A stretch of 64,000 nucleotides of DNA from Acinetobacter soli. GTDB lineage: Bacteria; Pseudomonadota; Gammaproteobacteria; Pseudomonadales; Moraxellaceae. A program made the position numbers and the translations under genes. This document shows, piece after piece, positions 37,655 through 47,012 of the stretch. The notes under the pieces were generated by a model, which saw only the letters and a list, made by a program, of their open reading frames with translations, was not told where the DNA came from and did no database searches. Position 1 is the stretch's first letter. Every line of letters starts with the position of its first letter. Location of the stretch: assembly GCF_000760595.1 (NCBI RefSeq), contig NZ_BBNM01000013.1:1-64000 (forward strand), read 5' to 3'.

Positions 37655-37924
37655 TTAATCTGCCTCATAAAATTTTGCAGCGAATAGTGCCTGAATTTCT
37701 TCCTGTGCTTTTTCTTCATCCGCACCTTCAATCACTAAACGCAAAGTGGTTCCCTTACCGGCTCCGAGCATCAGTAAGGACATAATGTTTTTTGCATCGA
37801 CCAGTTTATCGCCTTTACCAATCTGGATAGACGAGCGGAACTTGGTGGTGACTTCAATCAGCTTTCCAGATGCGCGTGCATGCAAGCCAAGTTTGTTAAT
37901 GACATCTAGCGTGGTATCAATCAT
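37655..37924 (-). CDS. npr: Nitrogen-PTS phosphocarrier protein NPr (HPr family)
   Basis: 89 aa from ATG 37924, which overlaps the rapZ stop (ATGA). The phospho-accepting residue is His15 in [44 protein letters not shown] resembles NPr rather than sugar-type HPr. NPr takes phosphate from EI-Ntr and passes it to EIIA-Ntr. In A. baumannii, as I recall, it also interacts with GigB, whose homologue is encoded at 2259-2780. The upstream in-frame start at 37966 lies within rapZ and is unlikely. Confidence 0.9.
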   Translation of the reverse strand: MIDTTLDVINKLGLHARASGKLIEVTTKFRSSIQIGKGDKLVDAKNIMSLLMLGAGKGTTLRLVIEGADEEKAQEEIQALFAAKFYEAD

Positions 37925-38772
37925 GACCAGTGCTTCATTTCTCTGTGTAAGACCTGAATAGACCATTTTGCCTCAAGCGCTTTTTTTAGTCTATCTACAA
38001 TATAAACTGAACGATGCTGACCACCCGTACAGCCGATCGAGATCGTCATATAATGACGATGCCCTTCTGCAAACACAGGCAACCATTTGTCCAGAAAGTG
38101 AAATACGTCATCAAACATTTCATTGGTTTGATCACTGGCTTCCAAAAACTGACGAACGGGTTCATCTAAACCCGAAAAACGACGTAATTCTAAATCCCAA
38201 TGCGGATTTGGTAAATGCCGTACGTCAAAAACATAGTCTGCATCGAGTGGAATACCATGTTTGTAACCAAAAGACTGCAAGATCAGAATCAGTTTGTCGG
38301 ACTGGCCCAATTTAGACAACAGCGTATGTTTCAGATCATGCACGCTTTTGTCGGTGGTATCGATGTGCACAGTCGAGCGAAACTGAATCGGAAGCAGCAG
38401 TTGTTTTTCTTCCTGAATACATTCCGTCAGGCTTTTAAAGCGATTGGCTAACGGATGCGGACGACGCGACGCGCTAAATCTGGCAATCAGTTCCTGATCT
38501 TGTGTCGTTAAATAAATCACATCGACCGTTCCATGCTTTTGCAATTGCTCAAACACCAGGTCAAATTCCTGCATATCTGCGCGCGTGCTTCGCACATCTA
38601 CCCCAAGAGCCAGTTGCTCCAGATTATTTTCATGATCCAGCTTGGCGACAATTTCTGGCAACAATGCCAAAGGCAAATTATCTATACAGTAGTAACCCAA
38701 GTCTTCAAGTACCTGTAGTGCCGAGGATTTTCCGGAACCTGATTGACCTGTGACGATAAGAATACGTTTCAT
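37921..38772 (-). CDS. rapZ: RNase adapter protein RapZ
   Basis: 283 aa. Walker [13 protein letters not shown] at residues 8-19, [20 protein letters not shown] and the C-terminal [10 protein letters not shown] and [18 protein letters not shown] motifs are diagnostic. In E. coli RapZ binds GlmZ/GlmY RNAs and glucosamine-6-phosphate; GlmZ/GlmY are not expected in Acinetobacter, so its RNA target here is unclear. Usually linked to rpoN-hpf-ptsN; here it follows panC by 21 nt. Confidence 0.95.
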   Translation of the reverse strand: MKRILIVTGQSGSGKSSALQVLEDLGYYCIDNLPLALLPEIVAKLDHENNLEQLALGVDVRSTRADMQEFDLVFEQLQKHGTVDVIYLTTQDQELIARFSASRRPHPLANRFKSLTECIQEEKQLLLPIQFRSTVHIDTTDKSVHDLKHTLLSKLGQSDKLILILQSFGYKHGIPLDADYVFDVRHLPNPHWDLELRRFSGLDEPVRQFLEASDQTNEMFDDVFHFLDKWLPVFAEGHRHYMTISIGCTGGQHRSVYIVDRLKKALEAKWSIQVLHREMKHWS

Positions 38773-38793
38773 GGCATGGTTGTCCTGTCGAAA

Positions 38794-39639
38794 TTATGCC
38801 TTAAACTTGACCTGCAAATTGTCGATAAGTCGCGTATTGCCCAGCTTGGCTGCAATAAACAGCACCAGATCTCGATCAAAATTTGAGACAGGCTGCAAAT
38901 TTGGCTGTCGCGCTTCTACATAATCGACCTTAAAACCGGCATTGCTCAATGTCGCTTTGATGGTGGCCAATACCGACTCTAGCGTCTCACCTGCATGCAA
39001 TTGTACTTCTGCATGTTTTAAGGCTTGATAGATGGTCGGTGCGGTTTGACGATCGGCCTCAGACAAATATCCGTTACGCGAGCTGAGCGCCAACCCATCT
39101 GCTGCACGTGCAATTGGCACGCCAATAATATCAATCGGCAGATTTAAGTCTTGAACCAATTGACGAATCACTGCGAGCTGTTGATAGTCTTTTTGACCAA
39201 AAAACGCCACATTGGGCTGCACAATATTAAACAGCTTGGTGACCACGACAGCCACACCATCAAAATGTCCAGGACGCGACTTACCACATAAATCATCAGT
39301 GATCTCGGCCACCGAAATATTGGTTAAACGTGGCTGCTTGCCATACATTTGCTCAACCGTAGGTGCAAACAAGATATCGCAGCCCACATCGGCCAGCAGA
39401 TGACTGTCTTGCTCTAATGTCCGCGGATAGTTTTCAAAATCCTCACCTTCACCAAACTGGATCGGATTGACAAAAATACTGACCACCACAATGTCACACA
39501 GTTTTTTTGCTTCGCGAACAAGGTTCAAATGTCCTTGATGCAAATTCCCCATGGTTGGTACAAAACCAATAATCTTTCTTGAGCTACGTGCAGGATGAAG
39601 TGAAGCTGTTAATCCCTGAATCGTGGTTTCGGTTTTCAT
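38794..39639 (-). CDS. panC: Pantothenate synthetase
   Basis: 281 aa. Joins pantoate and beta-alanine with ATP. HIGH-like nucleotide site [67 protein letters not shown] and the KMSKS-like [11 protein letters not shown] are present. Its start is 3 nt after the panB stop, giving a panB-panC unit. Confidence 0.97.
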   Translation of the reverse strand: MKTETTIQGLTASLHPARSSRKIIGFVPTMGNLHQGHLNLVREAKKLCDIVVVSIFVNPIQFGEGEDFENYPRTLEQDSHLLADVGCDILFAPTVEQMYGKQPRLTNISVAEITDDLCGKSRPGHFDGVAVVVTKLFNIVQPNVAFFGQKDYQQLAVIRQLVQDLNLPIDIIGVPIARAADGLALSSRNGYLSEADRQTAPTIYQALKHAEVQLHAGETLESVLATIKATLSNAGFKVDYVEARQPNLQPVSNFDRDLVLFIAAKLGNTRLIDNLQVKFKA

Positions 39640-39642
39640 AAA

Positions 39643-40452
39643 TTACAGCTCTACCTGAAAAGTATGTTCGGGTGCAGGAAAACTCTGGTCTTGAACTGCA
39701 GCGTGATAAGCTTTCATGGCATCCACAATTGCCGTCTCGCCGGATTGTTCTTTCATAAAATTACGGACAAAACGTGCCAGTTTACCAAAGGTAAGTCCAA
39801 GCATATCTTGCACCACCAGCACCTGACCATCGGTCTGATTGCCTGCACCAATGCCAATCACGGGCACTTCAGGAAAGAGTTGTGCAATTTCTTCGCCTAG
39901 CTGTGCTGGCACGCATTCGAGCAATAAGATCGCAGCACCCGCATCAACCACAGCCTGACAGTCTGCAATCAGACGATCTGCGGCATCGCGTGTTTTCGCT
40001 TGCAGCTTATAGCCACCAAAAACATGGACCGATTGTGGTGTAAGGCCTAAGTGTACACATACAGGAATACCGTTTTGTGTCAAAACACGAACCGATTCAC
40101 TCAGCCATGCTCCGCCTTCAATCTTGATCATTTGGGCGCCTGCCTGCATGACCTGTTTGGCACTTTTCAGGGCATCTTGTAAGGTGGCATAACTCATAAA
40201 TGGCAAGTCTGTCATGATAAAGGCATGCTGATTACCACGACGAACTGCCGCAGTGTGATAGGCCATATCTTCGACTGTAACAGGTAGTGTCGAGTCATGC
40301 CCCTGAATGGCCATACCCAAAGAGTCACCAATCAAAATCGAATCGACTTGAGCGATTTCCATGGCTTTGGCCATGCTTGCATCGTAGCAAGTCAGGCACG
40401 AAAACTTACGCCCCTGCGATTTAAATTTTTTTAAGTCACTTAGACTAATCAT
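39643..40452 (-). CDS. panB: Ketopantoate hydroxymethyltransferase
   Basis: 269 aa from ATG 40452, preceded by GAGGA; the frame extends upstream by 9 codons. First step of pantothenate synthesis, using methylene-tetrahydrofolate. LTCYDASMAKAMEIAQVDSILIGDSLGMAIQGHDSTLPVTVEDM contains the Mg-binding Asp; HLGLTPQSVHVFGGYKLQAKT and LECVPAQLGEEI (catalytic Glu) are intact. The folate-linked substrate fits the folK neighbour. Confidence 0.96.
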   Translation of the reverse strand: MISLSDLKKFKSQGRKFSCLTCYDASMAKAMEIAQVDSILIGDSLGMAIQGHDSTLPVTVEDMAYHTAAVRRGNQHAFIMTDLPFMSYATLQDALKSAKQVMQAGAQMIKIEGGAWLSESVRVLTQNGIPVCVHLGLTPQSVHVFGGYKLQAKTRDAADRLIADCQAVVDAGAAILLLECVPAQLGEEIAQLFPEVPVIGIGAGNQTDGQVLVVQDMLGLTFGKLARFVRNFMKEQSGETAIVDAMKAYHAAVQDQSFPAPEHTFQVEL

Positions 40453-40491
40453 TACGATGTCCTCTATCGACGTTTCCACATAGAAACGCGC

Positions 40492-40977
40492 TTATTCAGC
40501 CCAGTCACTCGCTGCCAAAACTGTCAGCGACGGTGCCTGTGCCAGCTTTAACTCATTTAAATGTTGACCTTTTACGACAAGGTTCTTATTCAGATCCAAT
40601 AAGGGCACCACCACAAAATCGCGCTCCAAAAGCCCGACGTGTGGGACCGTAAGCCGCTCATGCTGAATCTCTTGATCAGCATACAACAGCAAATCCAGAT
40701 CTAAGGTGCGCTCACCCCAGCGGCGCAAACGCACACGTCCTGCATCCTGTTCAAACTGCTGTAAATGATCGAGTAGTTCAAGTGGACTAAGTGTTGTTTC
40801 AAGCTGTGCCACTGCATTTAAATAGTGCGGTTGATCTTGCGGCCCCATGGGTGGGCTTTCATACAACCGTGAAACTCGAACCTGTCCAAGCTGTTTCAGC
40901 TGCTCTACAGCACTGCGCAGAATCTCACGTGACTCACCCAGATTACTGCCCATCCCAATATATGTGGTGTAACTCAT
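40492..40977 (-). CDS. folK: HPPK, 6-hydroxymethyl-dihydropterin pyrophosphokinase
   Basis: 161 aa. Folate pathway enzyme. YIGMGSNLGESREILRSAVEQLKQL, YESPPMGPQDQPHYLNAVAQLET and the signature RWGERTLDLDLLLYADQEI with the two Mg aspartates, then LTVPHVGLLERDFVVVPLLDL. The ATG overlaps the pcnB stop (ATGA). Confidence 0.97.
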   Translation of the reverse strand: MSYTTYIGMGSNLGESREILRSAVEQLKQLGQVRVSRLYESPPMGPQDQPHYLNAVAQLETTLSPLELLDHLQQFEQDAGRVRLRRWGERTLDLDLLLYADQEIQHERLTVPHVGLLERDFVVVPLLDLNKNLVVKGQHLNELKLAQAPSLTVLAASDWAE

Positions 40978-42440
40978 TGTGTTGGCCCGAAAACCACGTG
41001 CTGTAGATCACGCTGAACGCGCTTGCGCTTAAGAATAGGATGATCGGCAGATACCCCACTCTCAGTTGCACGCGACTGCGTAGCCCCCTGATGACGTGGC
41101 TCACGTGATTCAGGCTTGCTTTGTGCACGTCGGTCACGACGATTACGTGGTTCAGGCACATCAACCAATGGCTCGATGTCTAAACTTTCACGTGTATCGA
41201 CTGGATCAAGCTGTTGCTTACGGCGCGATTTAGCACGCTGACGATTGTACTTCGCGATCATGGCTTCTTTGCCATCTGCATTAAGCAACTGGTACTGATC
41301 CCACCACTCGCCCATACCTTCGGTGGTTGAATCGCCTGATTTTTCGCGCAGTAGTAGAAAGTCAAAGCCTGCTCGAAAACGTGCATGCCCGGCTAAAGCT
41401 TCAATTTGCTGTGGTTTTGGATTGAGCAGTCGGGTTTGCATCTCCCACACTTCGCGAATAAAGGTTTCGGCAAAACGTGGAATCACAGTACGGGTCGCTT
41501 GGCGTTTTAACACATCCAGACCAGCCTGCGCTCGCGCTTCGGCAGGCACTACACCTTTTTGCAAATAAAACTCGCAGCGATCTGAAAATGAACGCCACAA
41601 CAGTACAGCATAGAAAAACGCTGGATTAATGGTTTTTCCAATCTGGATACGCTGATCGGTATTACGCGCAGCACGCTCAATGAACGGGGTGATATCGGGT
41701 TTAACATCGGCAAACAATTGACGCCAGATATCAAACTCAATCAGCATCGGCAACACGCGTGCCAGATGCCCCATAGTAAAGAGCTTTTGTGATTCATCAT
41801 AAAGTCGATGTGGTGATACATCGCGCAGCAATTGAGTCATCTCGACATCAAAAATTTTGAGAATCTCTGGGTCGATCGTAAAGTCGAGTTTTGCAGCAAA
41901 GCGCAATGTTCGGAGCATGCGCACCGGATCTTCTTCAAAACGCTGTGTAGGATCACCTAGCAGACGCAATGTTTTACTTTTGATATCGGCAACAGCATCA
42001 CAAAAATCCAGCACAATCCCTTTACGTGGCTGATAGTACAGCGTATTGATAGAGAAATCGCGTCGGGCAAAGTCTTGCTCGATGGTTCCCCAGTTGTTAT
42101 CACGTAAAATCATGCCCGAAGCACTGGTCACCGCTTTTTTAGGTGGTGCTCGAAAGGTCGCAACCTCAATCAGCTCACGCCCAGAATAGACATGTGCCAA
42201 CTCAAAACGACGACCAATAATACGGCATCGACGCCCAAAAACCTCTTTGACCTGTGAAGGTGTTGCATTGGTTACAGCATCGAAATCCTTTGGATTAAGC
42301 CCGAGCATTAAATCTCGAACTCCCCCACCCACAATGTATGCTTCATAGCCTGCTTTGGTGAGACTATCGATCACATCTAAAATTGAAGCAGGTAACTGTG
42401 TGGTTGATAGCCCACATTTTGACGCGCGCAAAGTTTGCAA
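40974..42440 (-). CDS. pcnB: Poly(A) polymerase I
   Basis: 488 aa. Nucleotidyltransferase head AYIVGGGVRDLMLGLNPKDFDAVTNATPSQVKEVF with the catalytic acidic pair, then FRAPP, DFARRDFSINTLYY and RFEEDPVRMLRTLRFAAKLDF. The phrase FAAKLDF with preceding RxLRT distinguishes poly(A) polymerases from CCA-adding enzymes. The C-terminal 90 residues are very basic and Arg/Ser/Gln-rich (RAKSRRKQQLDP, RNRRDRRAQSKP), a likely RNA-binding tail. Heads the run pcnB-folK-panB-panC-rapZ-npr-darP. Confidence 0.95.
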   Translation of the reverse strand: MQTLRASKCGLSTTQLPASILDVIDSLTKAGYEAYIVGGGVRDLMLGLNPKDFDAVTNATPSQVKEVFGRRCRIIGRRFELAHVYSGRELIEVATFRAPPKKAVTSASGMILRDNNWGTIEQDFARRDFSINTLYYQPRKGIVLDFCDAVADIKSKTLRLLGDPTQRFEEDPVRMLRTLRFAAKLDFTIDPEILKIFDVEMTQLLRDVSPHRLYDESQKLFTMGHLARVLPMLIEFDIWRQLFADVKPDITPFIERAARNTDQRIQIGKTINPAFFYAVLLWRSFSDRCEFYLQKGVVPAEARAQAGLDVLKRQATRTVIPRFAETFIREVWEMQTRLLNPKPQQIEALAGHARFRAGFDFLLLREKSGDSTTEGMGEWWDQYQLLNADGKEAMIAKYNRQRAKSRRKQQLDPVDTRESLDIEPLVDVPEPRNRRDRRAQSKPESREPRHQGATQSRATESGVSADHPILKRKRVQRDLQHVVFGPTQ

Positions 42441-42565
42441 AAGACGCTGTCTCCTACGTCAGGACGTTAATAATAAGATGTTGCTAATCATATCTCTAAC
42501 CTGAGTAAAGGGCAATTTGATTCTCTCACTGCTTTAACAGGTTCATCTTGATTGCTCAACACAGT

Positions 42566-42952
42566 TTAAATGGCCAAGCGATGACGATTTTTTTCAATGA
42601 ATTTAGGCCCAATGCCTTTCACTTTCTGTAAATCATCTACTGAGTTAAAGCGTCCGTATTGCTGGCGATACTCTACAATTGAGAGTGCCTTTTTCTCTCC
42701 TACCCCATGTAACTGCTGCAAGTCTTTGGCTGTCGCAGTATTGATATTCACTTTAGGGCCTGTGTTTGCCTGTAAGGAAGGTTTGGCTAAATAATGATTG
42801 GAGTGAGATGACTGTAGTCGTGCGTCGTGTGCCTGTTGCTGGCTTTTCCACGCTTGGTATTGCTGGTCAAACGCCTGAGCATACAAACTTGAACTGAATA
42901 GTAAACTGGTCAGTAGCGCGCACAAGGCGCCATAAAAAATTCGAATCATCAT
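42566..42952 (-). CDS. ComEA-like helix-hairpin-helix secreted protein
   Basis: 128 aa from ATG 42952, which overlaps the mazG stop. Signal sequence MMIRIFYGALCALLTSLLFSSSLYAQA is followed by a Gln/His-rich linker and a C-terminal double HhH domain: KVNINTATAKDLQQLHGVGEKKALSIVEYRQQYGRFNSVDDLQKVKGIGPKFIEKNRHRLAI. ComEA binds incoming DNA in the periplasm during natural transformation, a trait common in Acinetobacter; several ComEA paralogues are usual, so this may be one of them. It has no membrane anchor other than the signal sequence. Confidence 0.85.
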   Translation of the reverse strand: MMIRIFYGALCALLTSLLFSSSLYAQAFDQQYQAWKSQQQAHDARLQSSHSNHYLAKPSLQANTGPKVNINTATAKDLQQLHGVGEKKALSIVEYRQQYGRFNSVDDLQKVKGIGPKFIEKNRHRLAI

Positions 42953-43722
42953 GTATGAACCGTTTTTAAATATTCTTTGGCCTGATTCCACAACTGATCC
43001 ATCTCTTGGAGCGTCATGTCTTCAAGCACTTTATCTTGATGCTGTGCTTGCGCTTCTATATAAGCAAAGCGCTGTCTAAATTTGTGAATCGTGGCCAGCA
43101 ATGCAGCTTCACTGGAGAGGCCTAGTTTACGTCCAACATTCACCAAAGAAAATAAACAATCACCAAATTCTTCAAAAATGTGATCGGGTGACTGCTCCTG
43201 CATGGCCTGCTCAAACTCATTCAGTTCTTCTTTGAGTTTTTCAAACGCATCTTGAGGCGTTTCAAAATCAAATCCAAGCTGGGCGGCCGTTTTTTGAATC
43301 GCCTGTGATTGATTGAGTGCAGGCCCTGGTTTGGTCTCATCTAGTCTGGATCGTGGTTTTCCTTGCTTTTCTTTGTGTTTGATCTGCTGCCATAAATGGC
43401 TCACCTCTTCAGGCGTAAGCGCATTGAATGATGCCGCATCAAACACATGCGGATGGCGACGAATCAGTTTTTCTGTCAGGGTTTGCACCACATCGTAAAA
43501 ATCAAATGCGCCTTGCTCTTGATACATCTGTGACTGAAACACGACCTGTAAAAGCAAATCTCCCAGTTCCTCACGAATCTCTTTGATATCTCCACTCTGC
43601 ACGGCAGCTTCAACTTCATATGCTTCTTCAATGGCATAGCGAGTGAGGCGCTGAGGGGTTTGCTCACGATCCCACGGACAATTTTCACGTAAGGTACGCA
43701 TAATCTGTAGTAATTGATCCAT
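42949..43722 (-). CDS. mazG: Nucleoside triphosphate pyrophosphohydrolase MazG
   Basis: 257 aa from ATG 43722 (AAGGAAC upstream). Two tandem MazG domains: MDQLLQIMRTLRENCPWDREQTPQRLTRYAIEEAYEVEAAV with EELGDLLLQVVFQSQM, and DAFEKLKEELNEFEQAM with EEFGDCLFSLVNVGRKLG. The EExxE/ED metal motifs are intact in both. Removes aberrant NTPs; linked to ppGpp physiology in E. coli. relA lies 1.7 kb away with an SDR gene between. Confidence 0.95.
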   Translation of the reverse strand: MDQLLQIMRTLRENCPWDREQTPQRLTRYAIEEAYEVEAAVQSGDIKEIREELGDLLLQVVFQSQMYQEQGAFDFYDVVQTLTEKLIRRHPHVFDAASFNALTPEEVSHLWQQIKHKEKQGKPRSRLDETKPGPALNQSQAIQKTAAQLGFDFETPQDAFEKLKEELNEFEQAMQEQSPDHIFEEFGDCLFSLVNVGRKLGLSSEAALLATIHKFRQRFAYIEAQAQHQDKVLEDMTLQEMDQLWNQAKEYLKTVHT

Positions 43723-43840
43723 GTTTCGTTCCTTTAAAAACTTGTAAGGCAGCGCCAGCAGGCACGAGATTATCACCCTTGCCATGATGCCAAAACTCGG
43801 CGTAAGATCACAATCGATTCATCTTAAAATAATGAGTGCA

Positions 43841-44620
43841 ATGATGAACAAAACTGTTTTTATTACAGGTGCAGGGCAAGGGATTGGCGCCGAAATTGCT
43901 CGGATTTTTTATCAACACGGCTATTATGTCGGATTGTTTGATGTGCAAGTTGAACAGGTCAAGGCTTTACAGCGTGAGCTTGGTGAGCGCGCGTTTGCAG
44001 GATATCTGGACGTTTGTGATTACTCAGCTTGGCAAGTTGCACTGGCAAATTTTGAAACTTGGGCTGGAGCACTGAATATTCTGGTCAACAATGCAGGTGT
44101 TTTGTATTCGGGGCCATTTGAAGATACCCCGATCGCCCATCATCAGCGTACACATCAAATCAATGTCGGCGGTGTGCTCAATGGCTGTCATGCTGCATTG
44201 CCCTATCTTCAAAAAGCACACCATGCGCGTGTGATTAATCTCTCTTCCGCCTCGGCAATTTATGGGCAGGCTGATCTGGCATCGTATTCAGCCAGTAAGT
44301 TTGCCGTGCGCGGACTAACCGAAGCACTCGATGTCGAGTGGTCAAAATACAAAATACGCGTACTGGATGTCATGCCGCTTTTTGTTCAAACCGCCATGGT
44401 CGAGCAGATGAATGCAGCCAGTATTGAGCACATGGGTGTGCAATTGAGCGCTCAGGATGTTGCATGCGAGGTCTTTCGCTTGGCCCAAGCCACAGATCGC
44501 GGTTTATGCCCAACCCATACCCCAGTGGGTTTTAAGGCCAAGATCATGTTTCAGCTATCTAAACTTAGTCCGCAGGTGCTGAATCGCTTGAGCAACCTCT
44601 GGCTCTCTCGACGCGACTAA
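43841..44620 (+). CDS. Short-chain dehydrogenase/reductase
   Basis: 259 aa from the ATG at 43841 (alternatives 43832 and 43844; no strong ribosome site at any). Cofactor motif ITGAGQGIGAEIAR, NNAGVLYSG, catalytic Ser in INLSSASAIYG and YSASK (Tyr-x-x-x-Lys). The C-terminal extension FKAKIMFQLSKLSPQVLNRLSNLWLSRRD resembles membrane-associated SDRs. Substrate unknown. It is the only plus-strand gene between mazG and relA. Confidence 0.88.
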   Translation: MMNKTVFITGAGQGIGAEIARIFYQHGYYVGLFDVQVEQVKALQRELGERAFAGYLDVCDYSAWQVALANFETWAGALNILVNNAGVLYSGPFEDTPIAHHQRTHQINVGGVLNGCHAALPYLQKAHHARVINLSSASAIYGQADLASYSASKFAVRGLTEALDVEWSKYKIRVLDVMPLFVQTAMVEQMNAASIEHMGVQLSAQDVACEVFRLAQATDRGLCPTHTPVGFKAKIMFQLSKLSPQVLNRLSNLWLSRRD

Positions 44621-44634
44621 ATAAAATAGATATA

Positions 44635-44664
44635 AAAAAGGCCTGCCAATGCAGCCCTTTTTTA
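44635..44664. terminator. Terminator between SDR and relA
   Basis: AAAAAAGG, C-C mismatch, CTGC, loop CAAT, GCAG, CCTTTTTT. Works for both converging genes. Confidence 0.8.
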
Positions 44665-44674
44665 TGATTTTGAC

Positions 44675-46981
44675 TTAGTTGCCTTGTATCAGACGGCGTG
44701 CGCTAATGATACCCGGTTGCTGCTCCAAACGTGCCAACAAACGTGACAGTTGAGCCAGCCCTTTCACTTCAATCAACAGTTTCATATTGGCAATACCATC
44801 AGCCTCTGAAATGGTATTGACCTGACGGATATTGATTTGATCAGAAAAAATCACTTGCGTGAGGTCTTTGAGTAAACCACGACGATCATAAGCATCAATC
44901 ACAATCTGTACGCTTTGGCCTCGTGTTGGCTGCATTTCCCAATCCGCCTCGACGGCGCGCTCAGGCTCCAGTTTAATCATACGCTGATAATCTGGACAGC
45001 CGATCTTGTGAATACTCACACCGCGATTTAAAGTGATATATCCACCTATCGACTCACCATGTACGGGCTGGCAGCACTGGGCAATATGCAGCTCGACGTT
45101 ATCCAGACCATCGATCAAGATACCATGCGCCGATAAGGTATGGCTGGCACGCGGATTCAAGGTCGGTTTGAGCACCAGCTCAGGTTCGTCTTGATCCAGA
45201 TGCATCTGACGATTAATCTGATTGATCAGTGCATGTAGGCTGATATCACCACTGACCAAGGCAATCATAATGTCATCGCCGGACTTCACATTAAAGTGCG
45301 ACGAGTAATCATTCAGATCGATACTTTTTGGATGAATGGCCAGACGAGACAGTTCCTTATTCAGAATGTCCTTGCCAATCTCCAAGTTTTTACTGCGATC
45401 TTGCTGACGGAACCAGTGGCGTAATTTGTCTCTGGCACGTGAGGTACGAATATAACCTAAAGAATTCACCAACCAGTCACGGTTCGGCTCACGGTCTTTT
45501 TTGGTCAGAATTTCGACCTGTTCACCCGTTTTCAGGGTATAAGTCAGCGGAACATAACGCTGGTTGACACGCGCAGCGTAGCATTTATTCCCAACTTCGG
45601 TGTGCACATGGTAGGCAAAATCGAGAACAGTCGAACCGCGTGGCAACTCTCTGATATCGCCATCACGACTAAACACATAAATTTTTTCAAAATCTTCAAA
45701 ATTCTGGATTTCTTCAAAATTTTCCGTGTCATCATCGTTTTTATGTACCGTCGAATCGTTACGTTCTTGATAATGCTCAAGCACCGAACGCAATGAATGT
45801 AAACGATGATTAAATGAGTGATCGGTGTTTTTCGCGCCTTCTTTATAGTTAAAGTGCGAGCACACGCCGAGTTCGGCTTCTTGGTGCATTTCATGGGTTC
45901 GAATTTGCACTTCCAGCGATTTGTTTTCTGCAATCACTGCCGTATGCAAAGAGCGATAACCATTGGCTTTCGGATTGGTAATATAGTCATCAAACTGATG
46001 CGGAATATGCCGCCAAATTTGATGCACAATGCCAAGCGAGTGATAGCACTCAGGCACATTTTTGACCAATACGCGAAGTGCGCGAATATCATAAAGCTGA
46101 TCAAAACTGAGGTTCTTGCTCTTCATTTTTCGATAAATCGAATAAATGTGTTTGACCCGACCCGTGATTTCGGCCTCAATGCCGTATTCACCTAATTCAC
46201 CTTTGAGCTTCGAGATCACAAACTGAATATACTGTTCGCGCTCGAGGCGTTTTTCGTTTAATAACGAAGCAATTTCTTTATAACGCTCTGGTGCCAAGTA
46301 GCGAAAGGCCAGATCTTCGAGTTCCCATTTTAACTGGGCAATCCCTAAACGATGGGCCAAAGGTGCGTAAATAGTGAGAATCTCACGAGCAACACGTTCT
46401 TGACGCTCACGTGAGGATTTAGCCAGTTCACGTAAGGCAAAGGTTCGTTCTGCCAGCTTAATCAGTACCACACGAATATCTTCTGTCACGGCGATCAGCA
46501 TTTTATATATGCCAGACAGATGCTCACGTTGATTATTATTAAAATGATCTTCCAGACGTTTGTTCTTTTCAATCATTTCAGAAAGCTTACCCATAGCCAA
46601 AGTACCTTTGACCAAGCTATGGACATGCTCTCCGAATTTTTCTTGAACAATATTAAGCGGAATCACGCCCTCACGAACACTTCGATACAGTACAGCAGCG
46701 GATAAGGTGTCTTCATCGACATGCAAGTGCGCCAAAATATCGGCCATTCCAATACCCGTAGTAAAGGTATTGGATGGATGATTGACAGTGCTTTCAAGCT
46801 CACTCTTTAAGGTGAGTTGAGCGACTTTTTCAAGTTGTTTTAGCTCAGCCCCGTCTAAAATATCCCCCACTCGCTTCACCCAAGCGGCCAAGTCGAGCTG
46901 GGTTTTTTCGGCATGTTCTACAGTCGTTTCCTCAGCTAACTCTGAAAGTCGCTCAGGCAACTGCTCACGTACTGTGACCAT
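44675..46981 (-). CDS. relA: GTP pyrophosphokinase RelA (stringent response)
   Basis: 768 aa. The N-terminal hydrolase-like domain is degenerate: HPSNTFTTGIGMADILAHLHVDEDTLSAAVLYRSV lacks the His-Asp pair that SpoT needs, so hydrolysis is not expected. The synthetase domain is intact (YGIEAEITGRVKHIYSIYRKM, IRALRVLV, NGYRSLHTAV, LEVQIRTHEMHQEAELGV), followed by TGS (IYVFSRDGDIRELPRGSTVLDFAYHVH), a zinc-finger-like CCQPVHGESIGGYITLNRGVSIHKIGC and a C-terminal ACT domain. Makes (p)ppGpp on ribosomes with uncharged tRNA. Flanked by rlmD as in E. coli and pseudomonads. Confidence 0.95.
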   Translation of the reverse strand: MVTVREQLPERLSELAEETTVEHAEKTQLDLAAWVKRVGDILDGAELKQLEKVAQLTLKSELESTVNHPSNTFTTGIGMADILAHLHVDEDTLSAAVLYRSVREGVIPLNIVQEKFGEHVHSLVKGTLAMGKLSEMIEKNKRLEDHFNNNQREHLSGIYKMLIAVTEDIRVVLIKLAERTFALRELAKSSRERQERVAREILTIYAPLAHRLGIAQLKWELEDLAFRYLAPERYKEIASLLNEKRLEREQYIQFVISKLKGELGEYGIEAEITGRVKHIYSIYRKMKSKNLSFDQLYDIRALRVLVKNVPECYHSLGIVHQIWRHIPHQFDDYITNPKANGYRSLHTAVIAENKSLEVQIRTHEMHQEAELGVCSHFNYKEGAKNTDHSFNHRLHSLRSVLEHYQERNDSTVHKNDDDTENFEEIQNFEDFEKIYVFSRDGDIRELPRGSTVLDFAYHVHTEVGNKCYAARVNQRYVPLTYTLKTGEQVEILTKKDREPNRDWLVNSLGYIRTSRARDKLRHWFRQQDRSKNLEIGKDILNKELSRLAIHPKSIDLNDYSSHFNVKSGDDIMIALVSGDISLHALINQINRQMHLDQDEPELVLKPTLNPRASHTLSAHGILIDGLDNVELHIAQCCQPVHGESIGGYITLNRGVSIHKIGCPDYQRMIKLEPERAVEADWEMQPTRGQSVQIVIDAYDRRGLLKDLTQVIFSDQINIRQVNTISEADGIANMKLLIEVKGLAQLSRLLARLEQQPGIISARRLIQGN

Positions 46982-47012
46982 ACCAATCTCCTATGGTGTT
47001 ATAACTCATTTT

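Noticed and set aside
45818..46195. 125-codon frame opposite relA
   Set aside because: Antisense shadow of a conserved domain with no support of its own.
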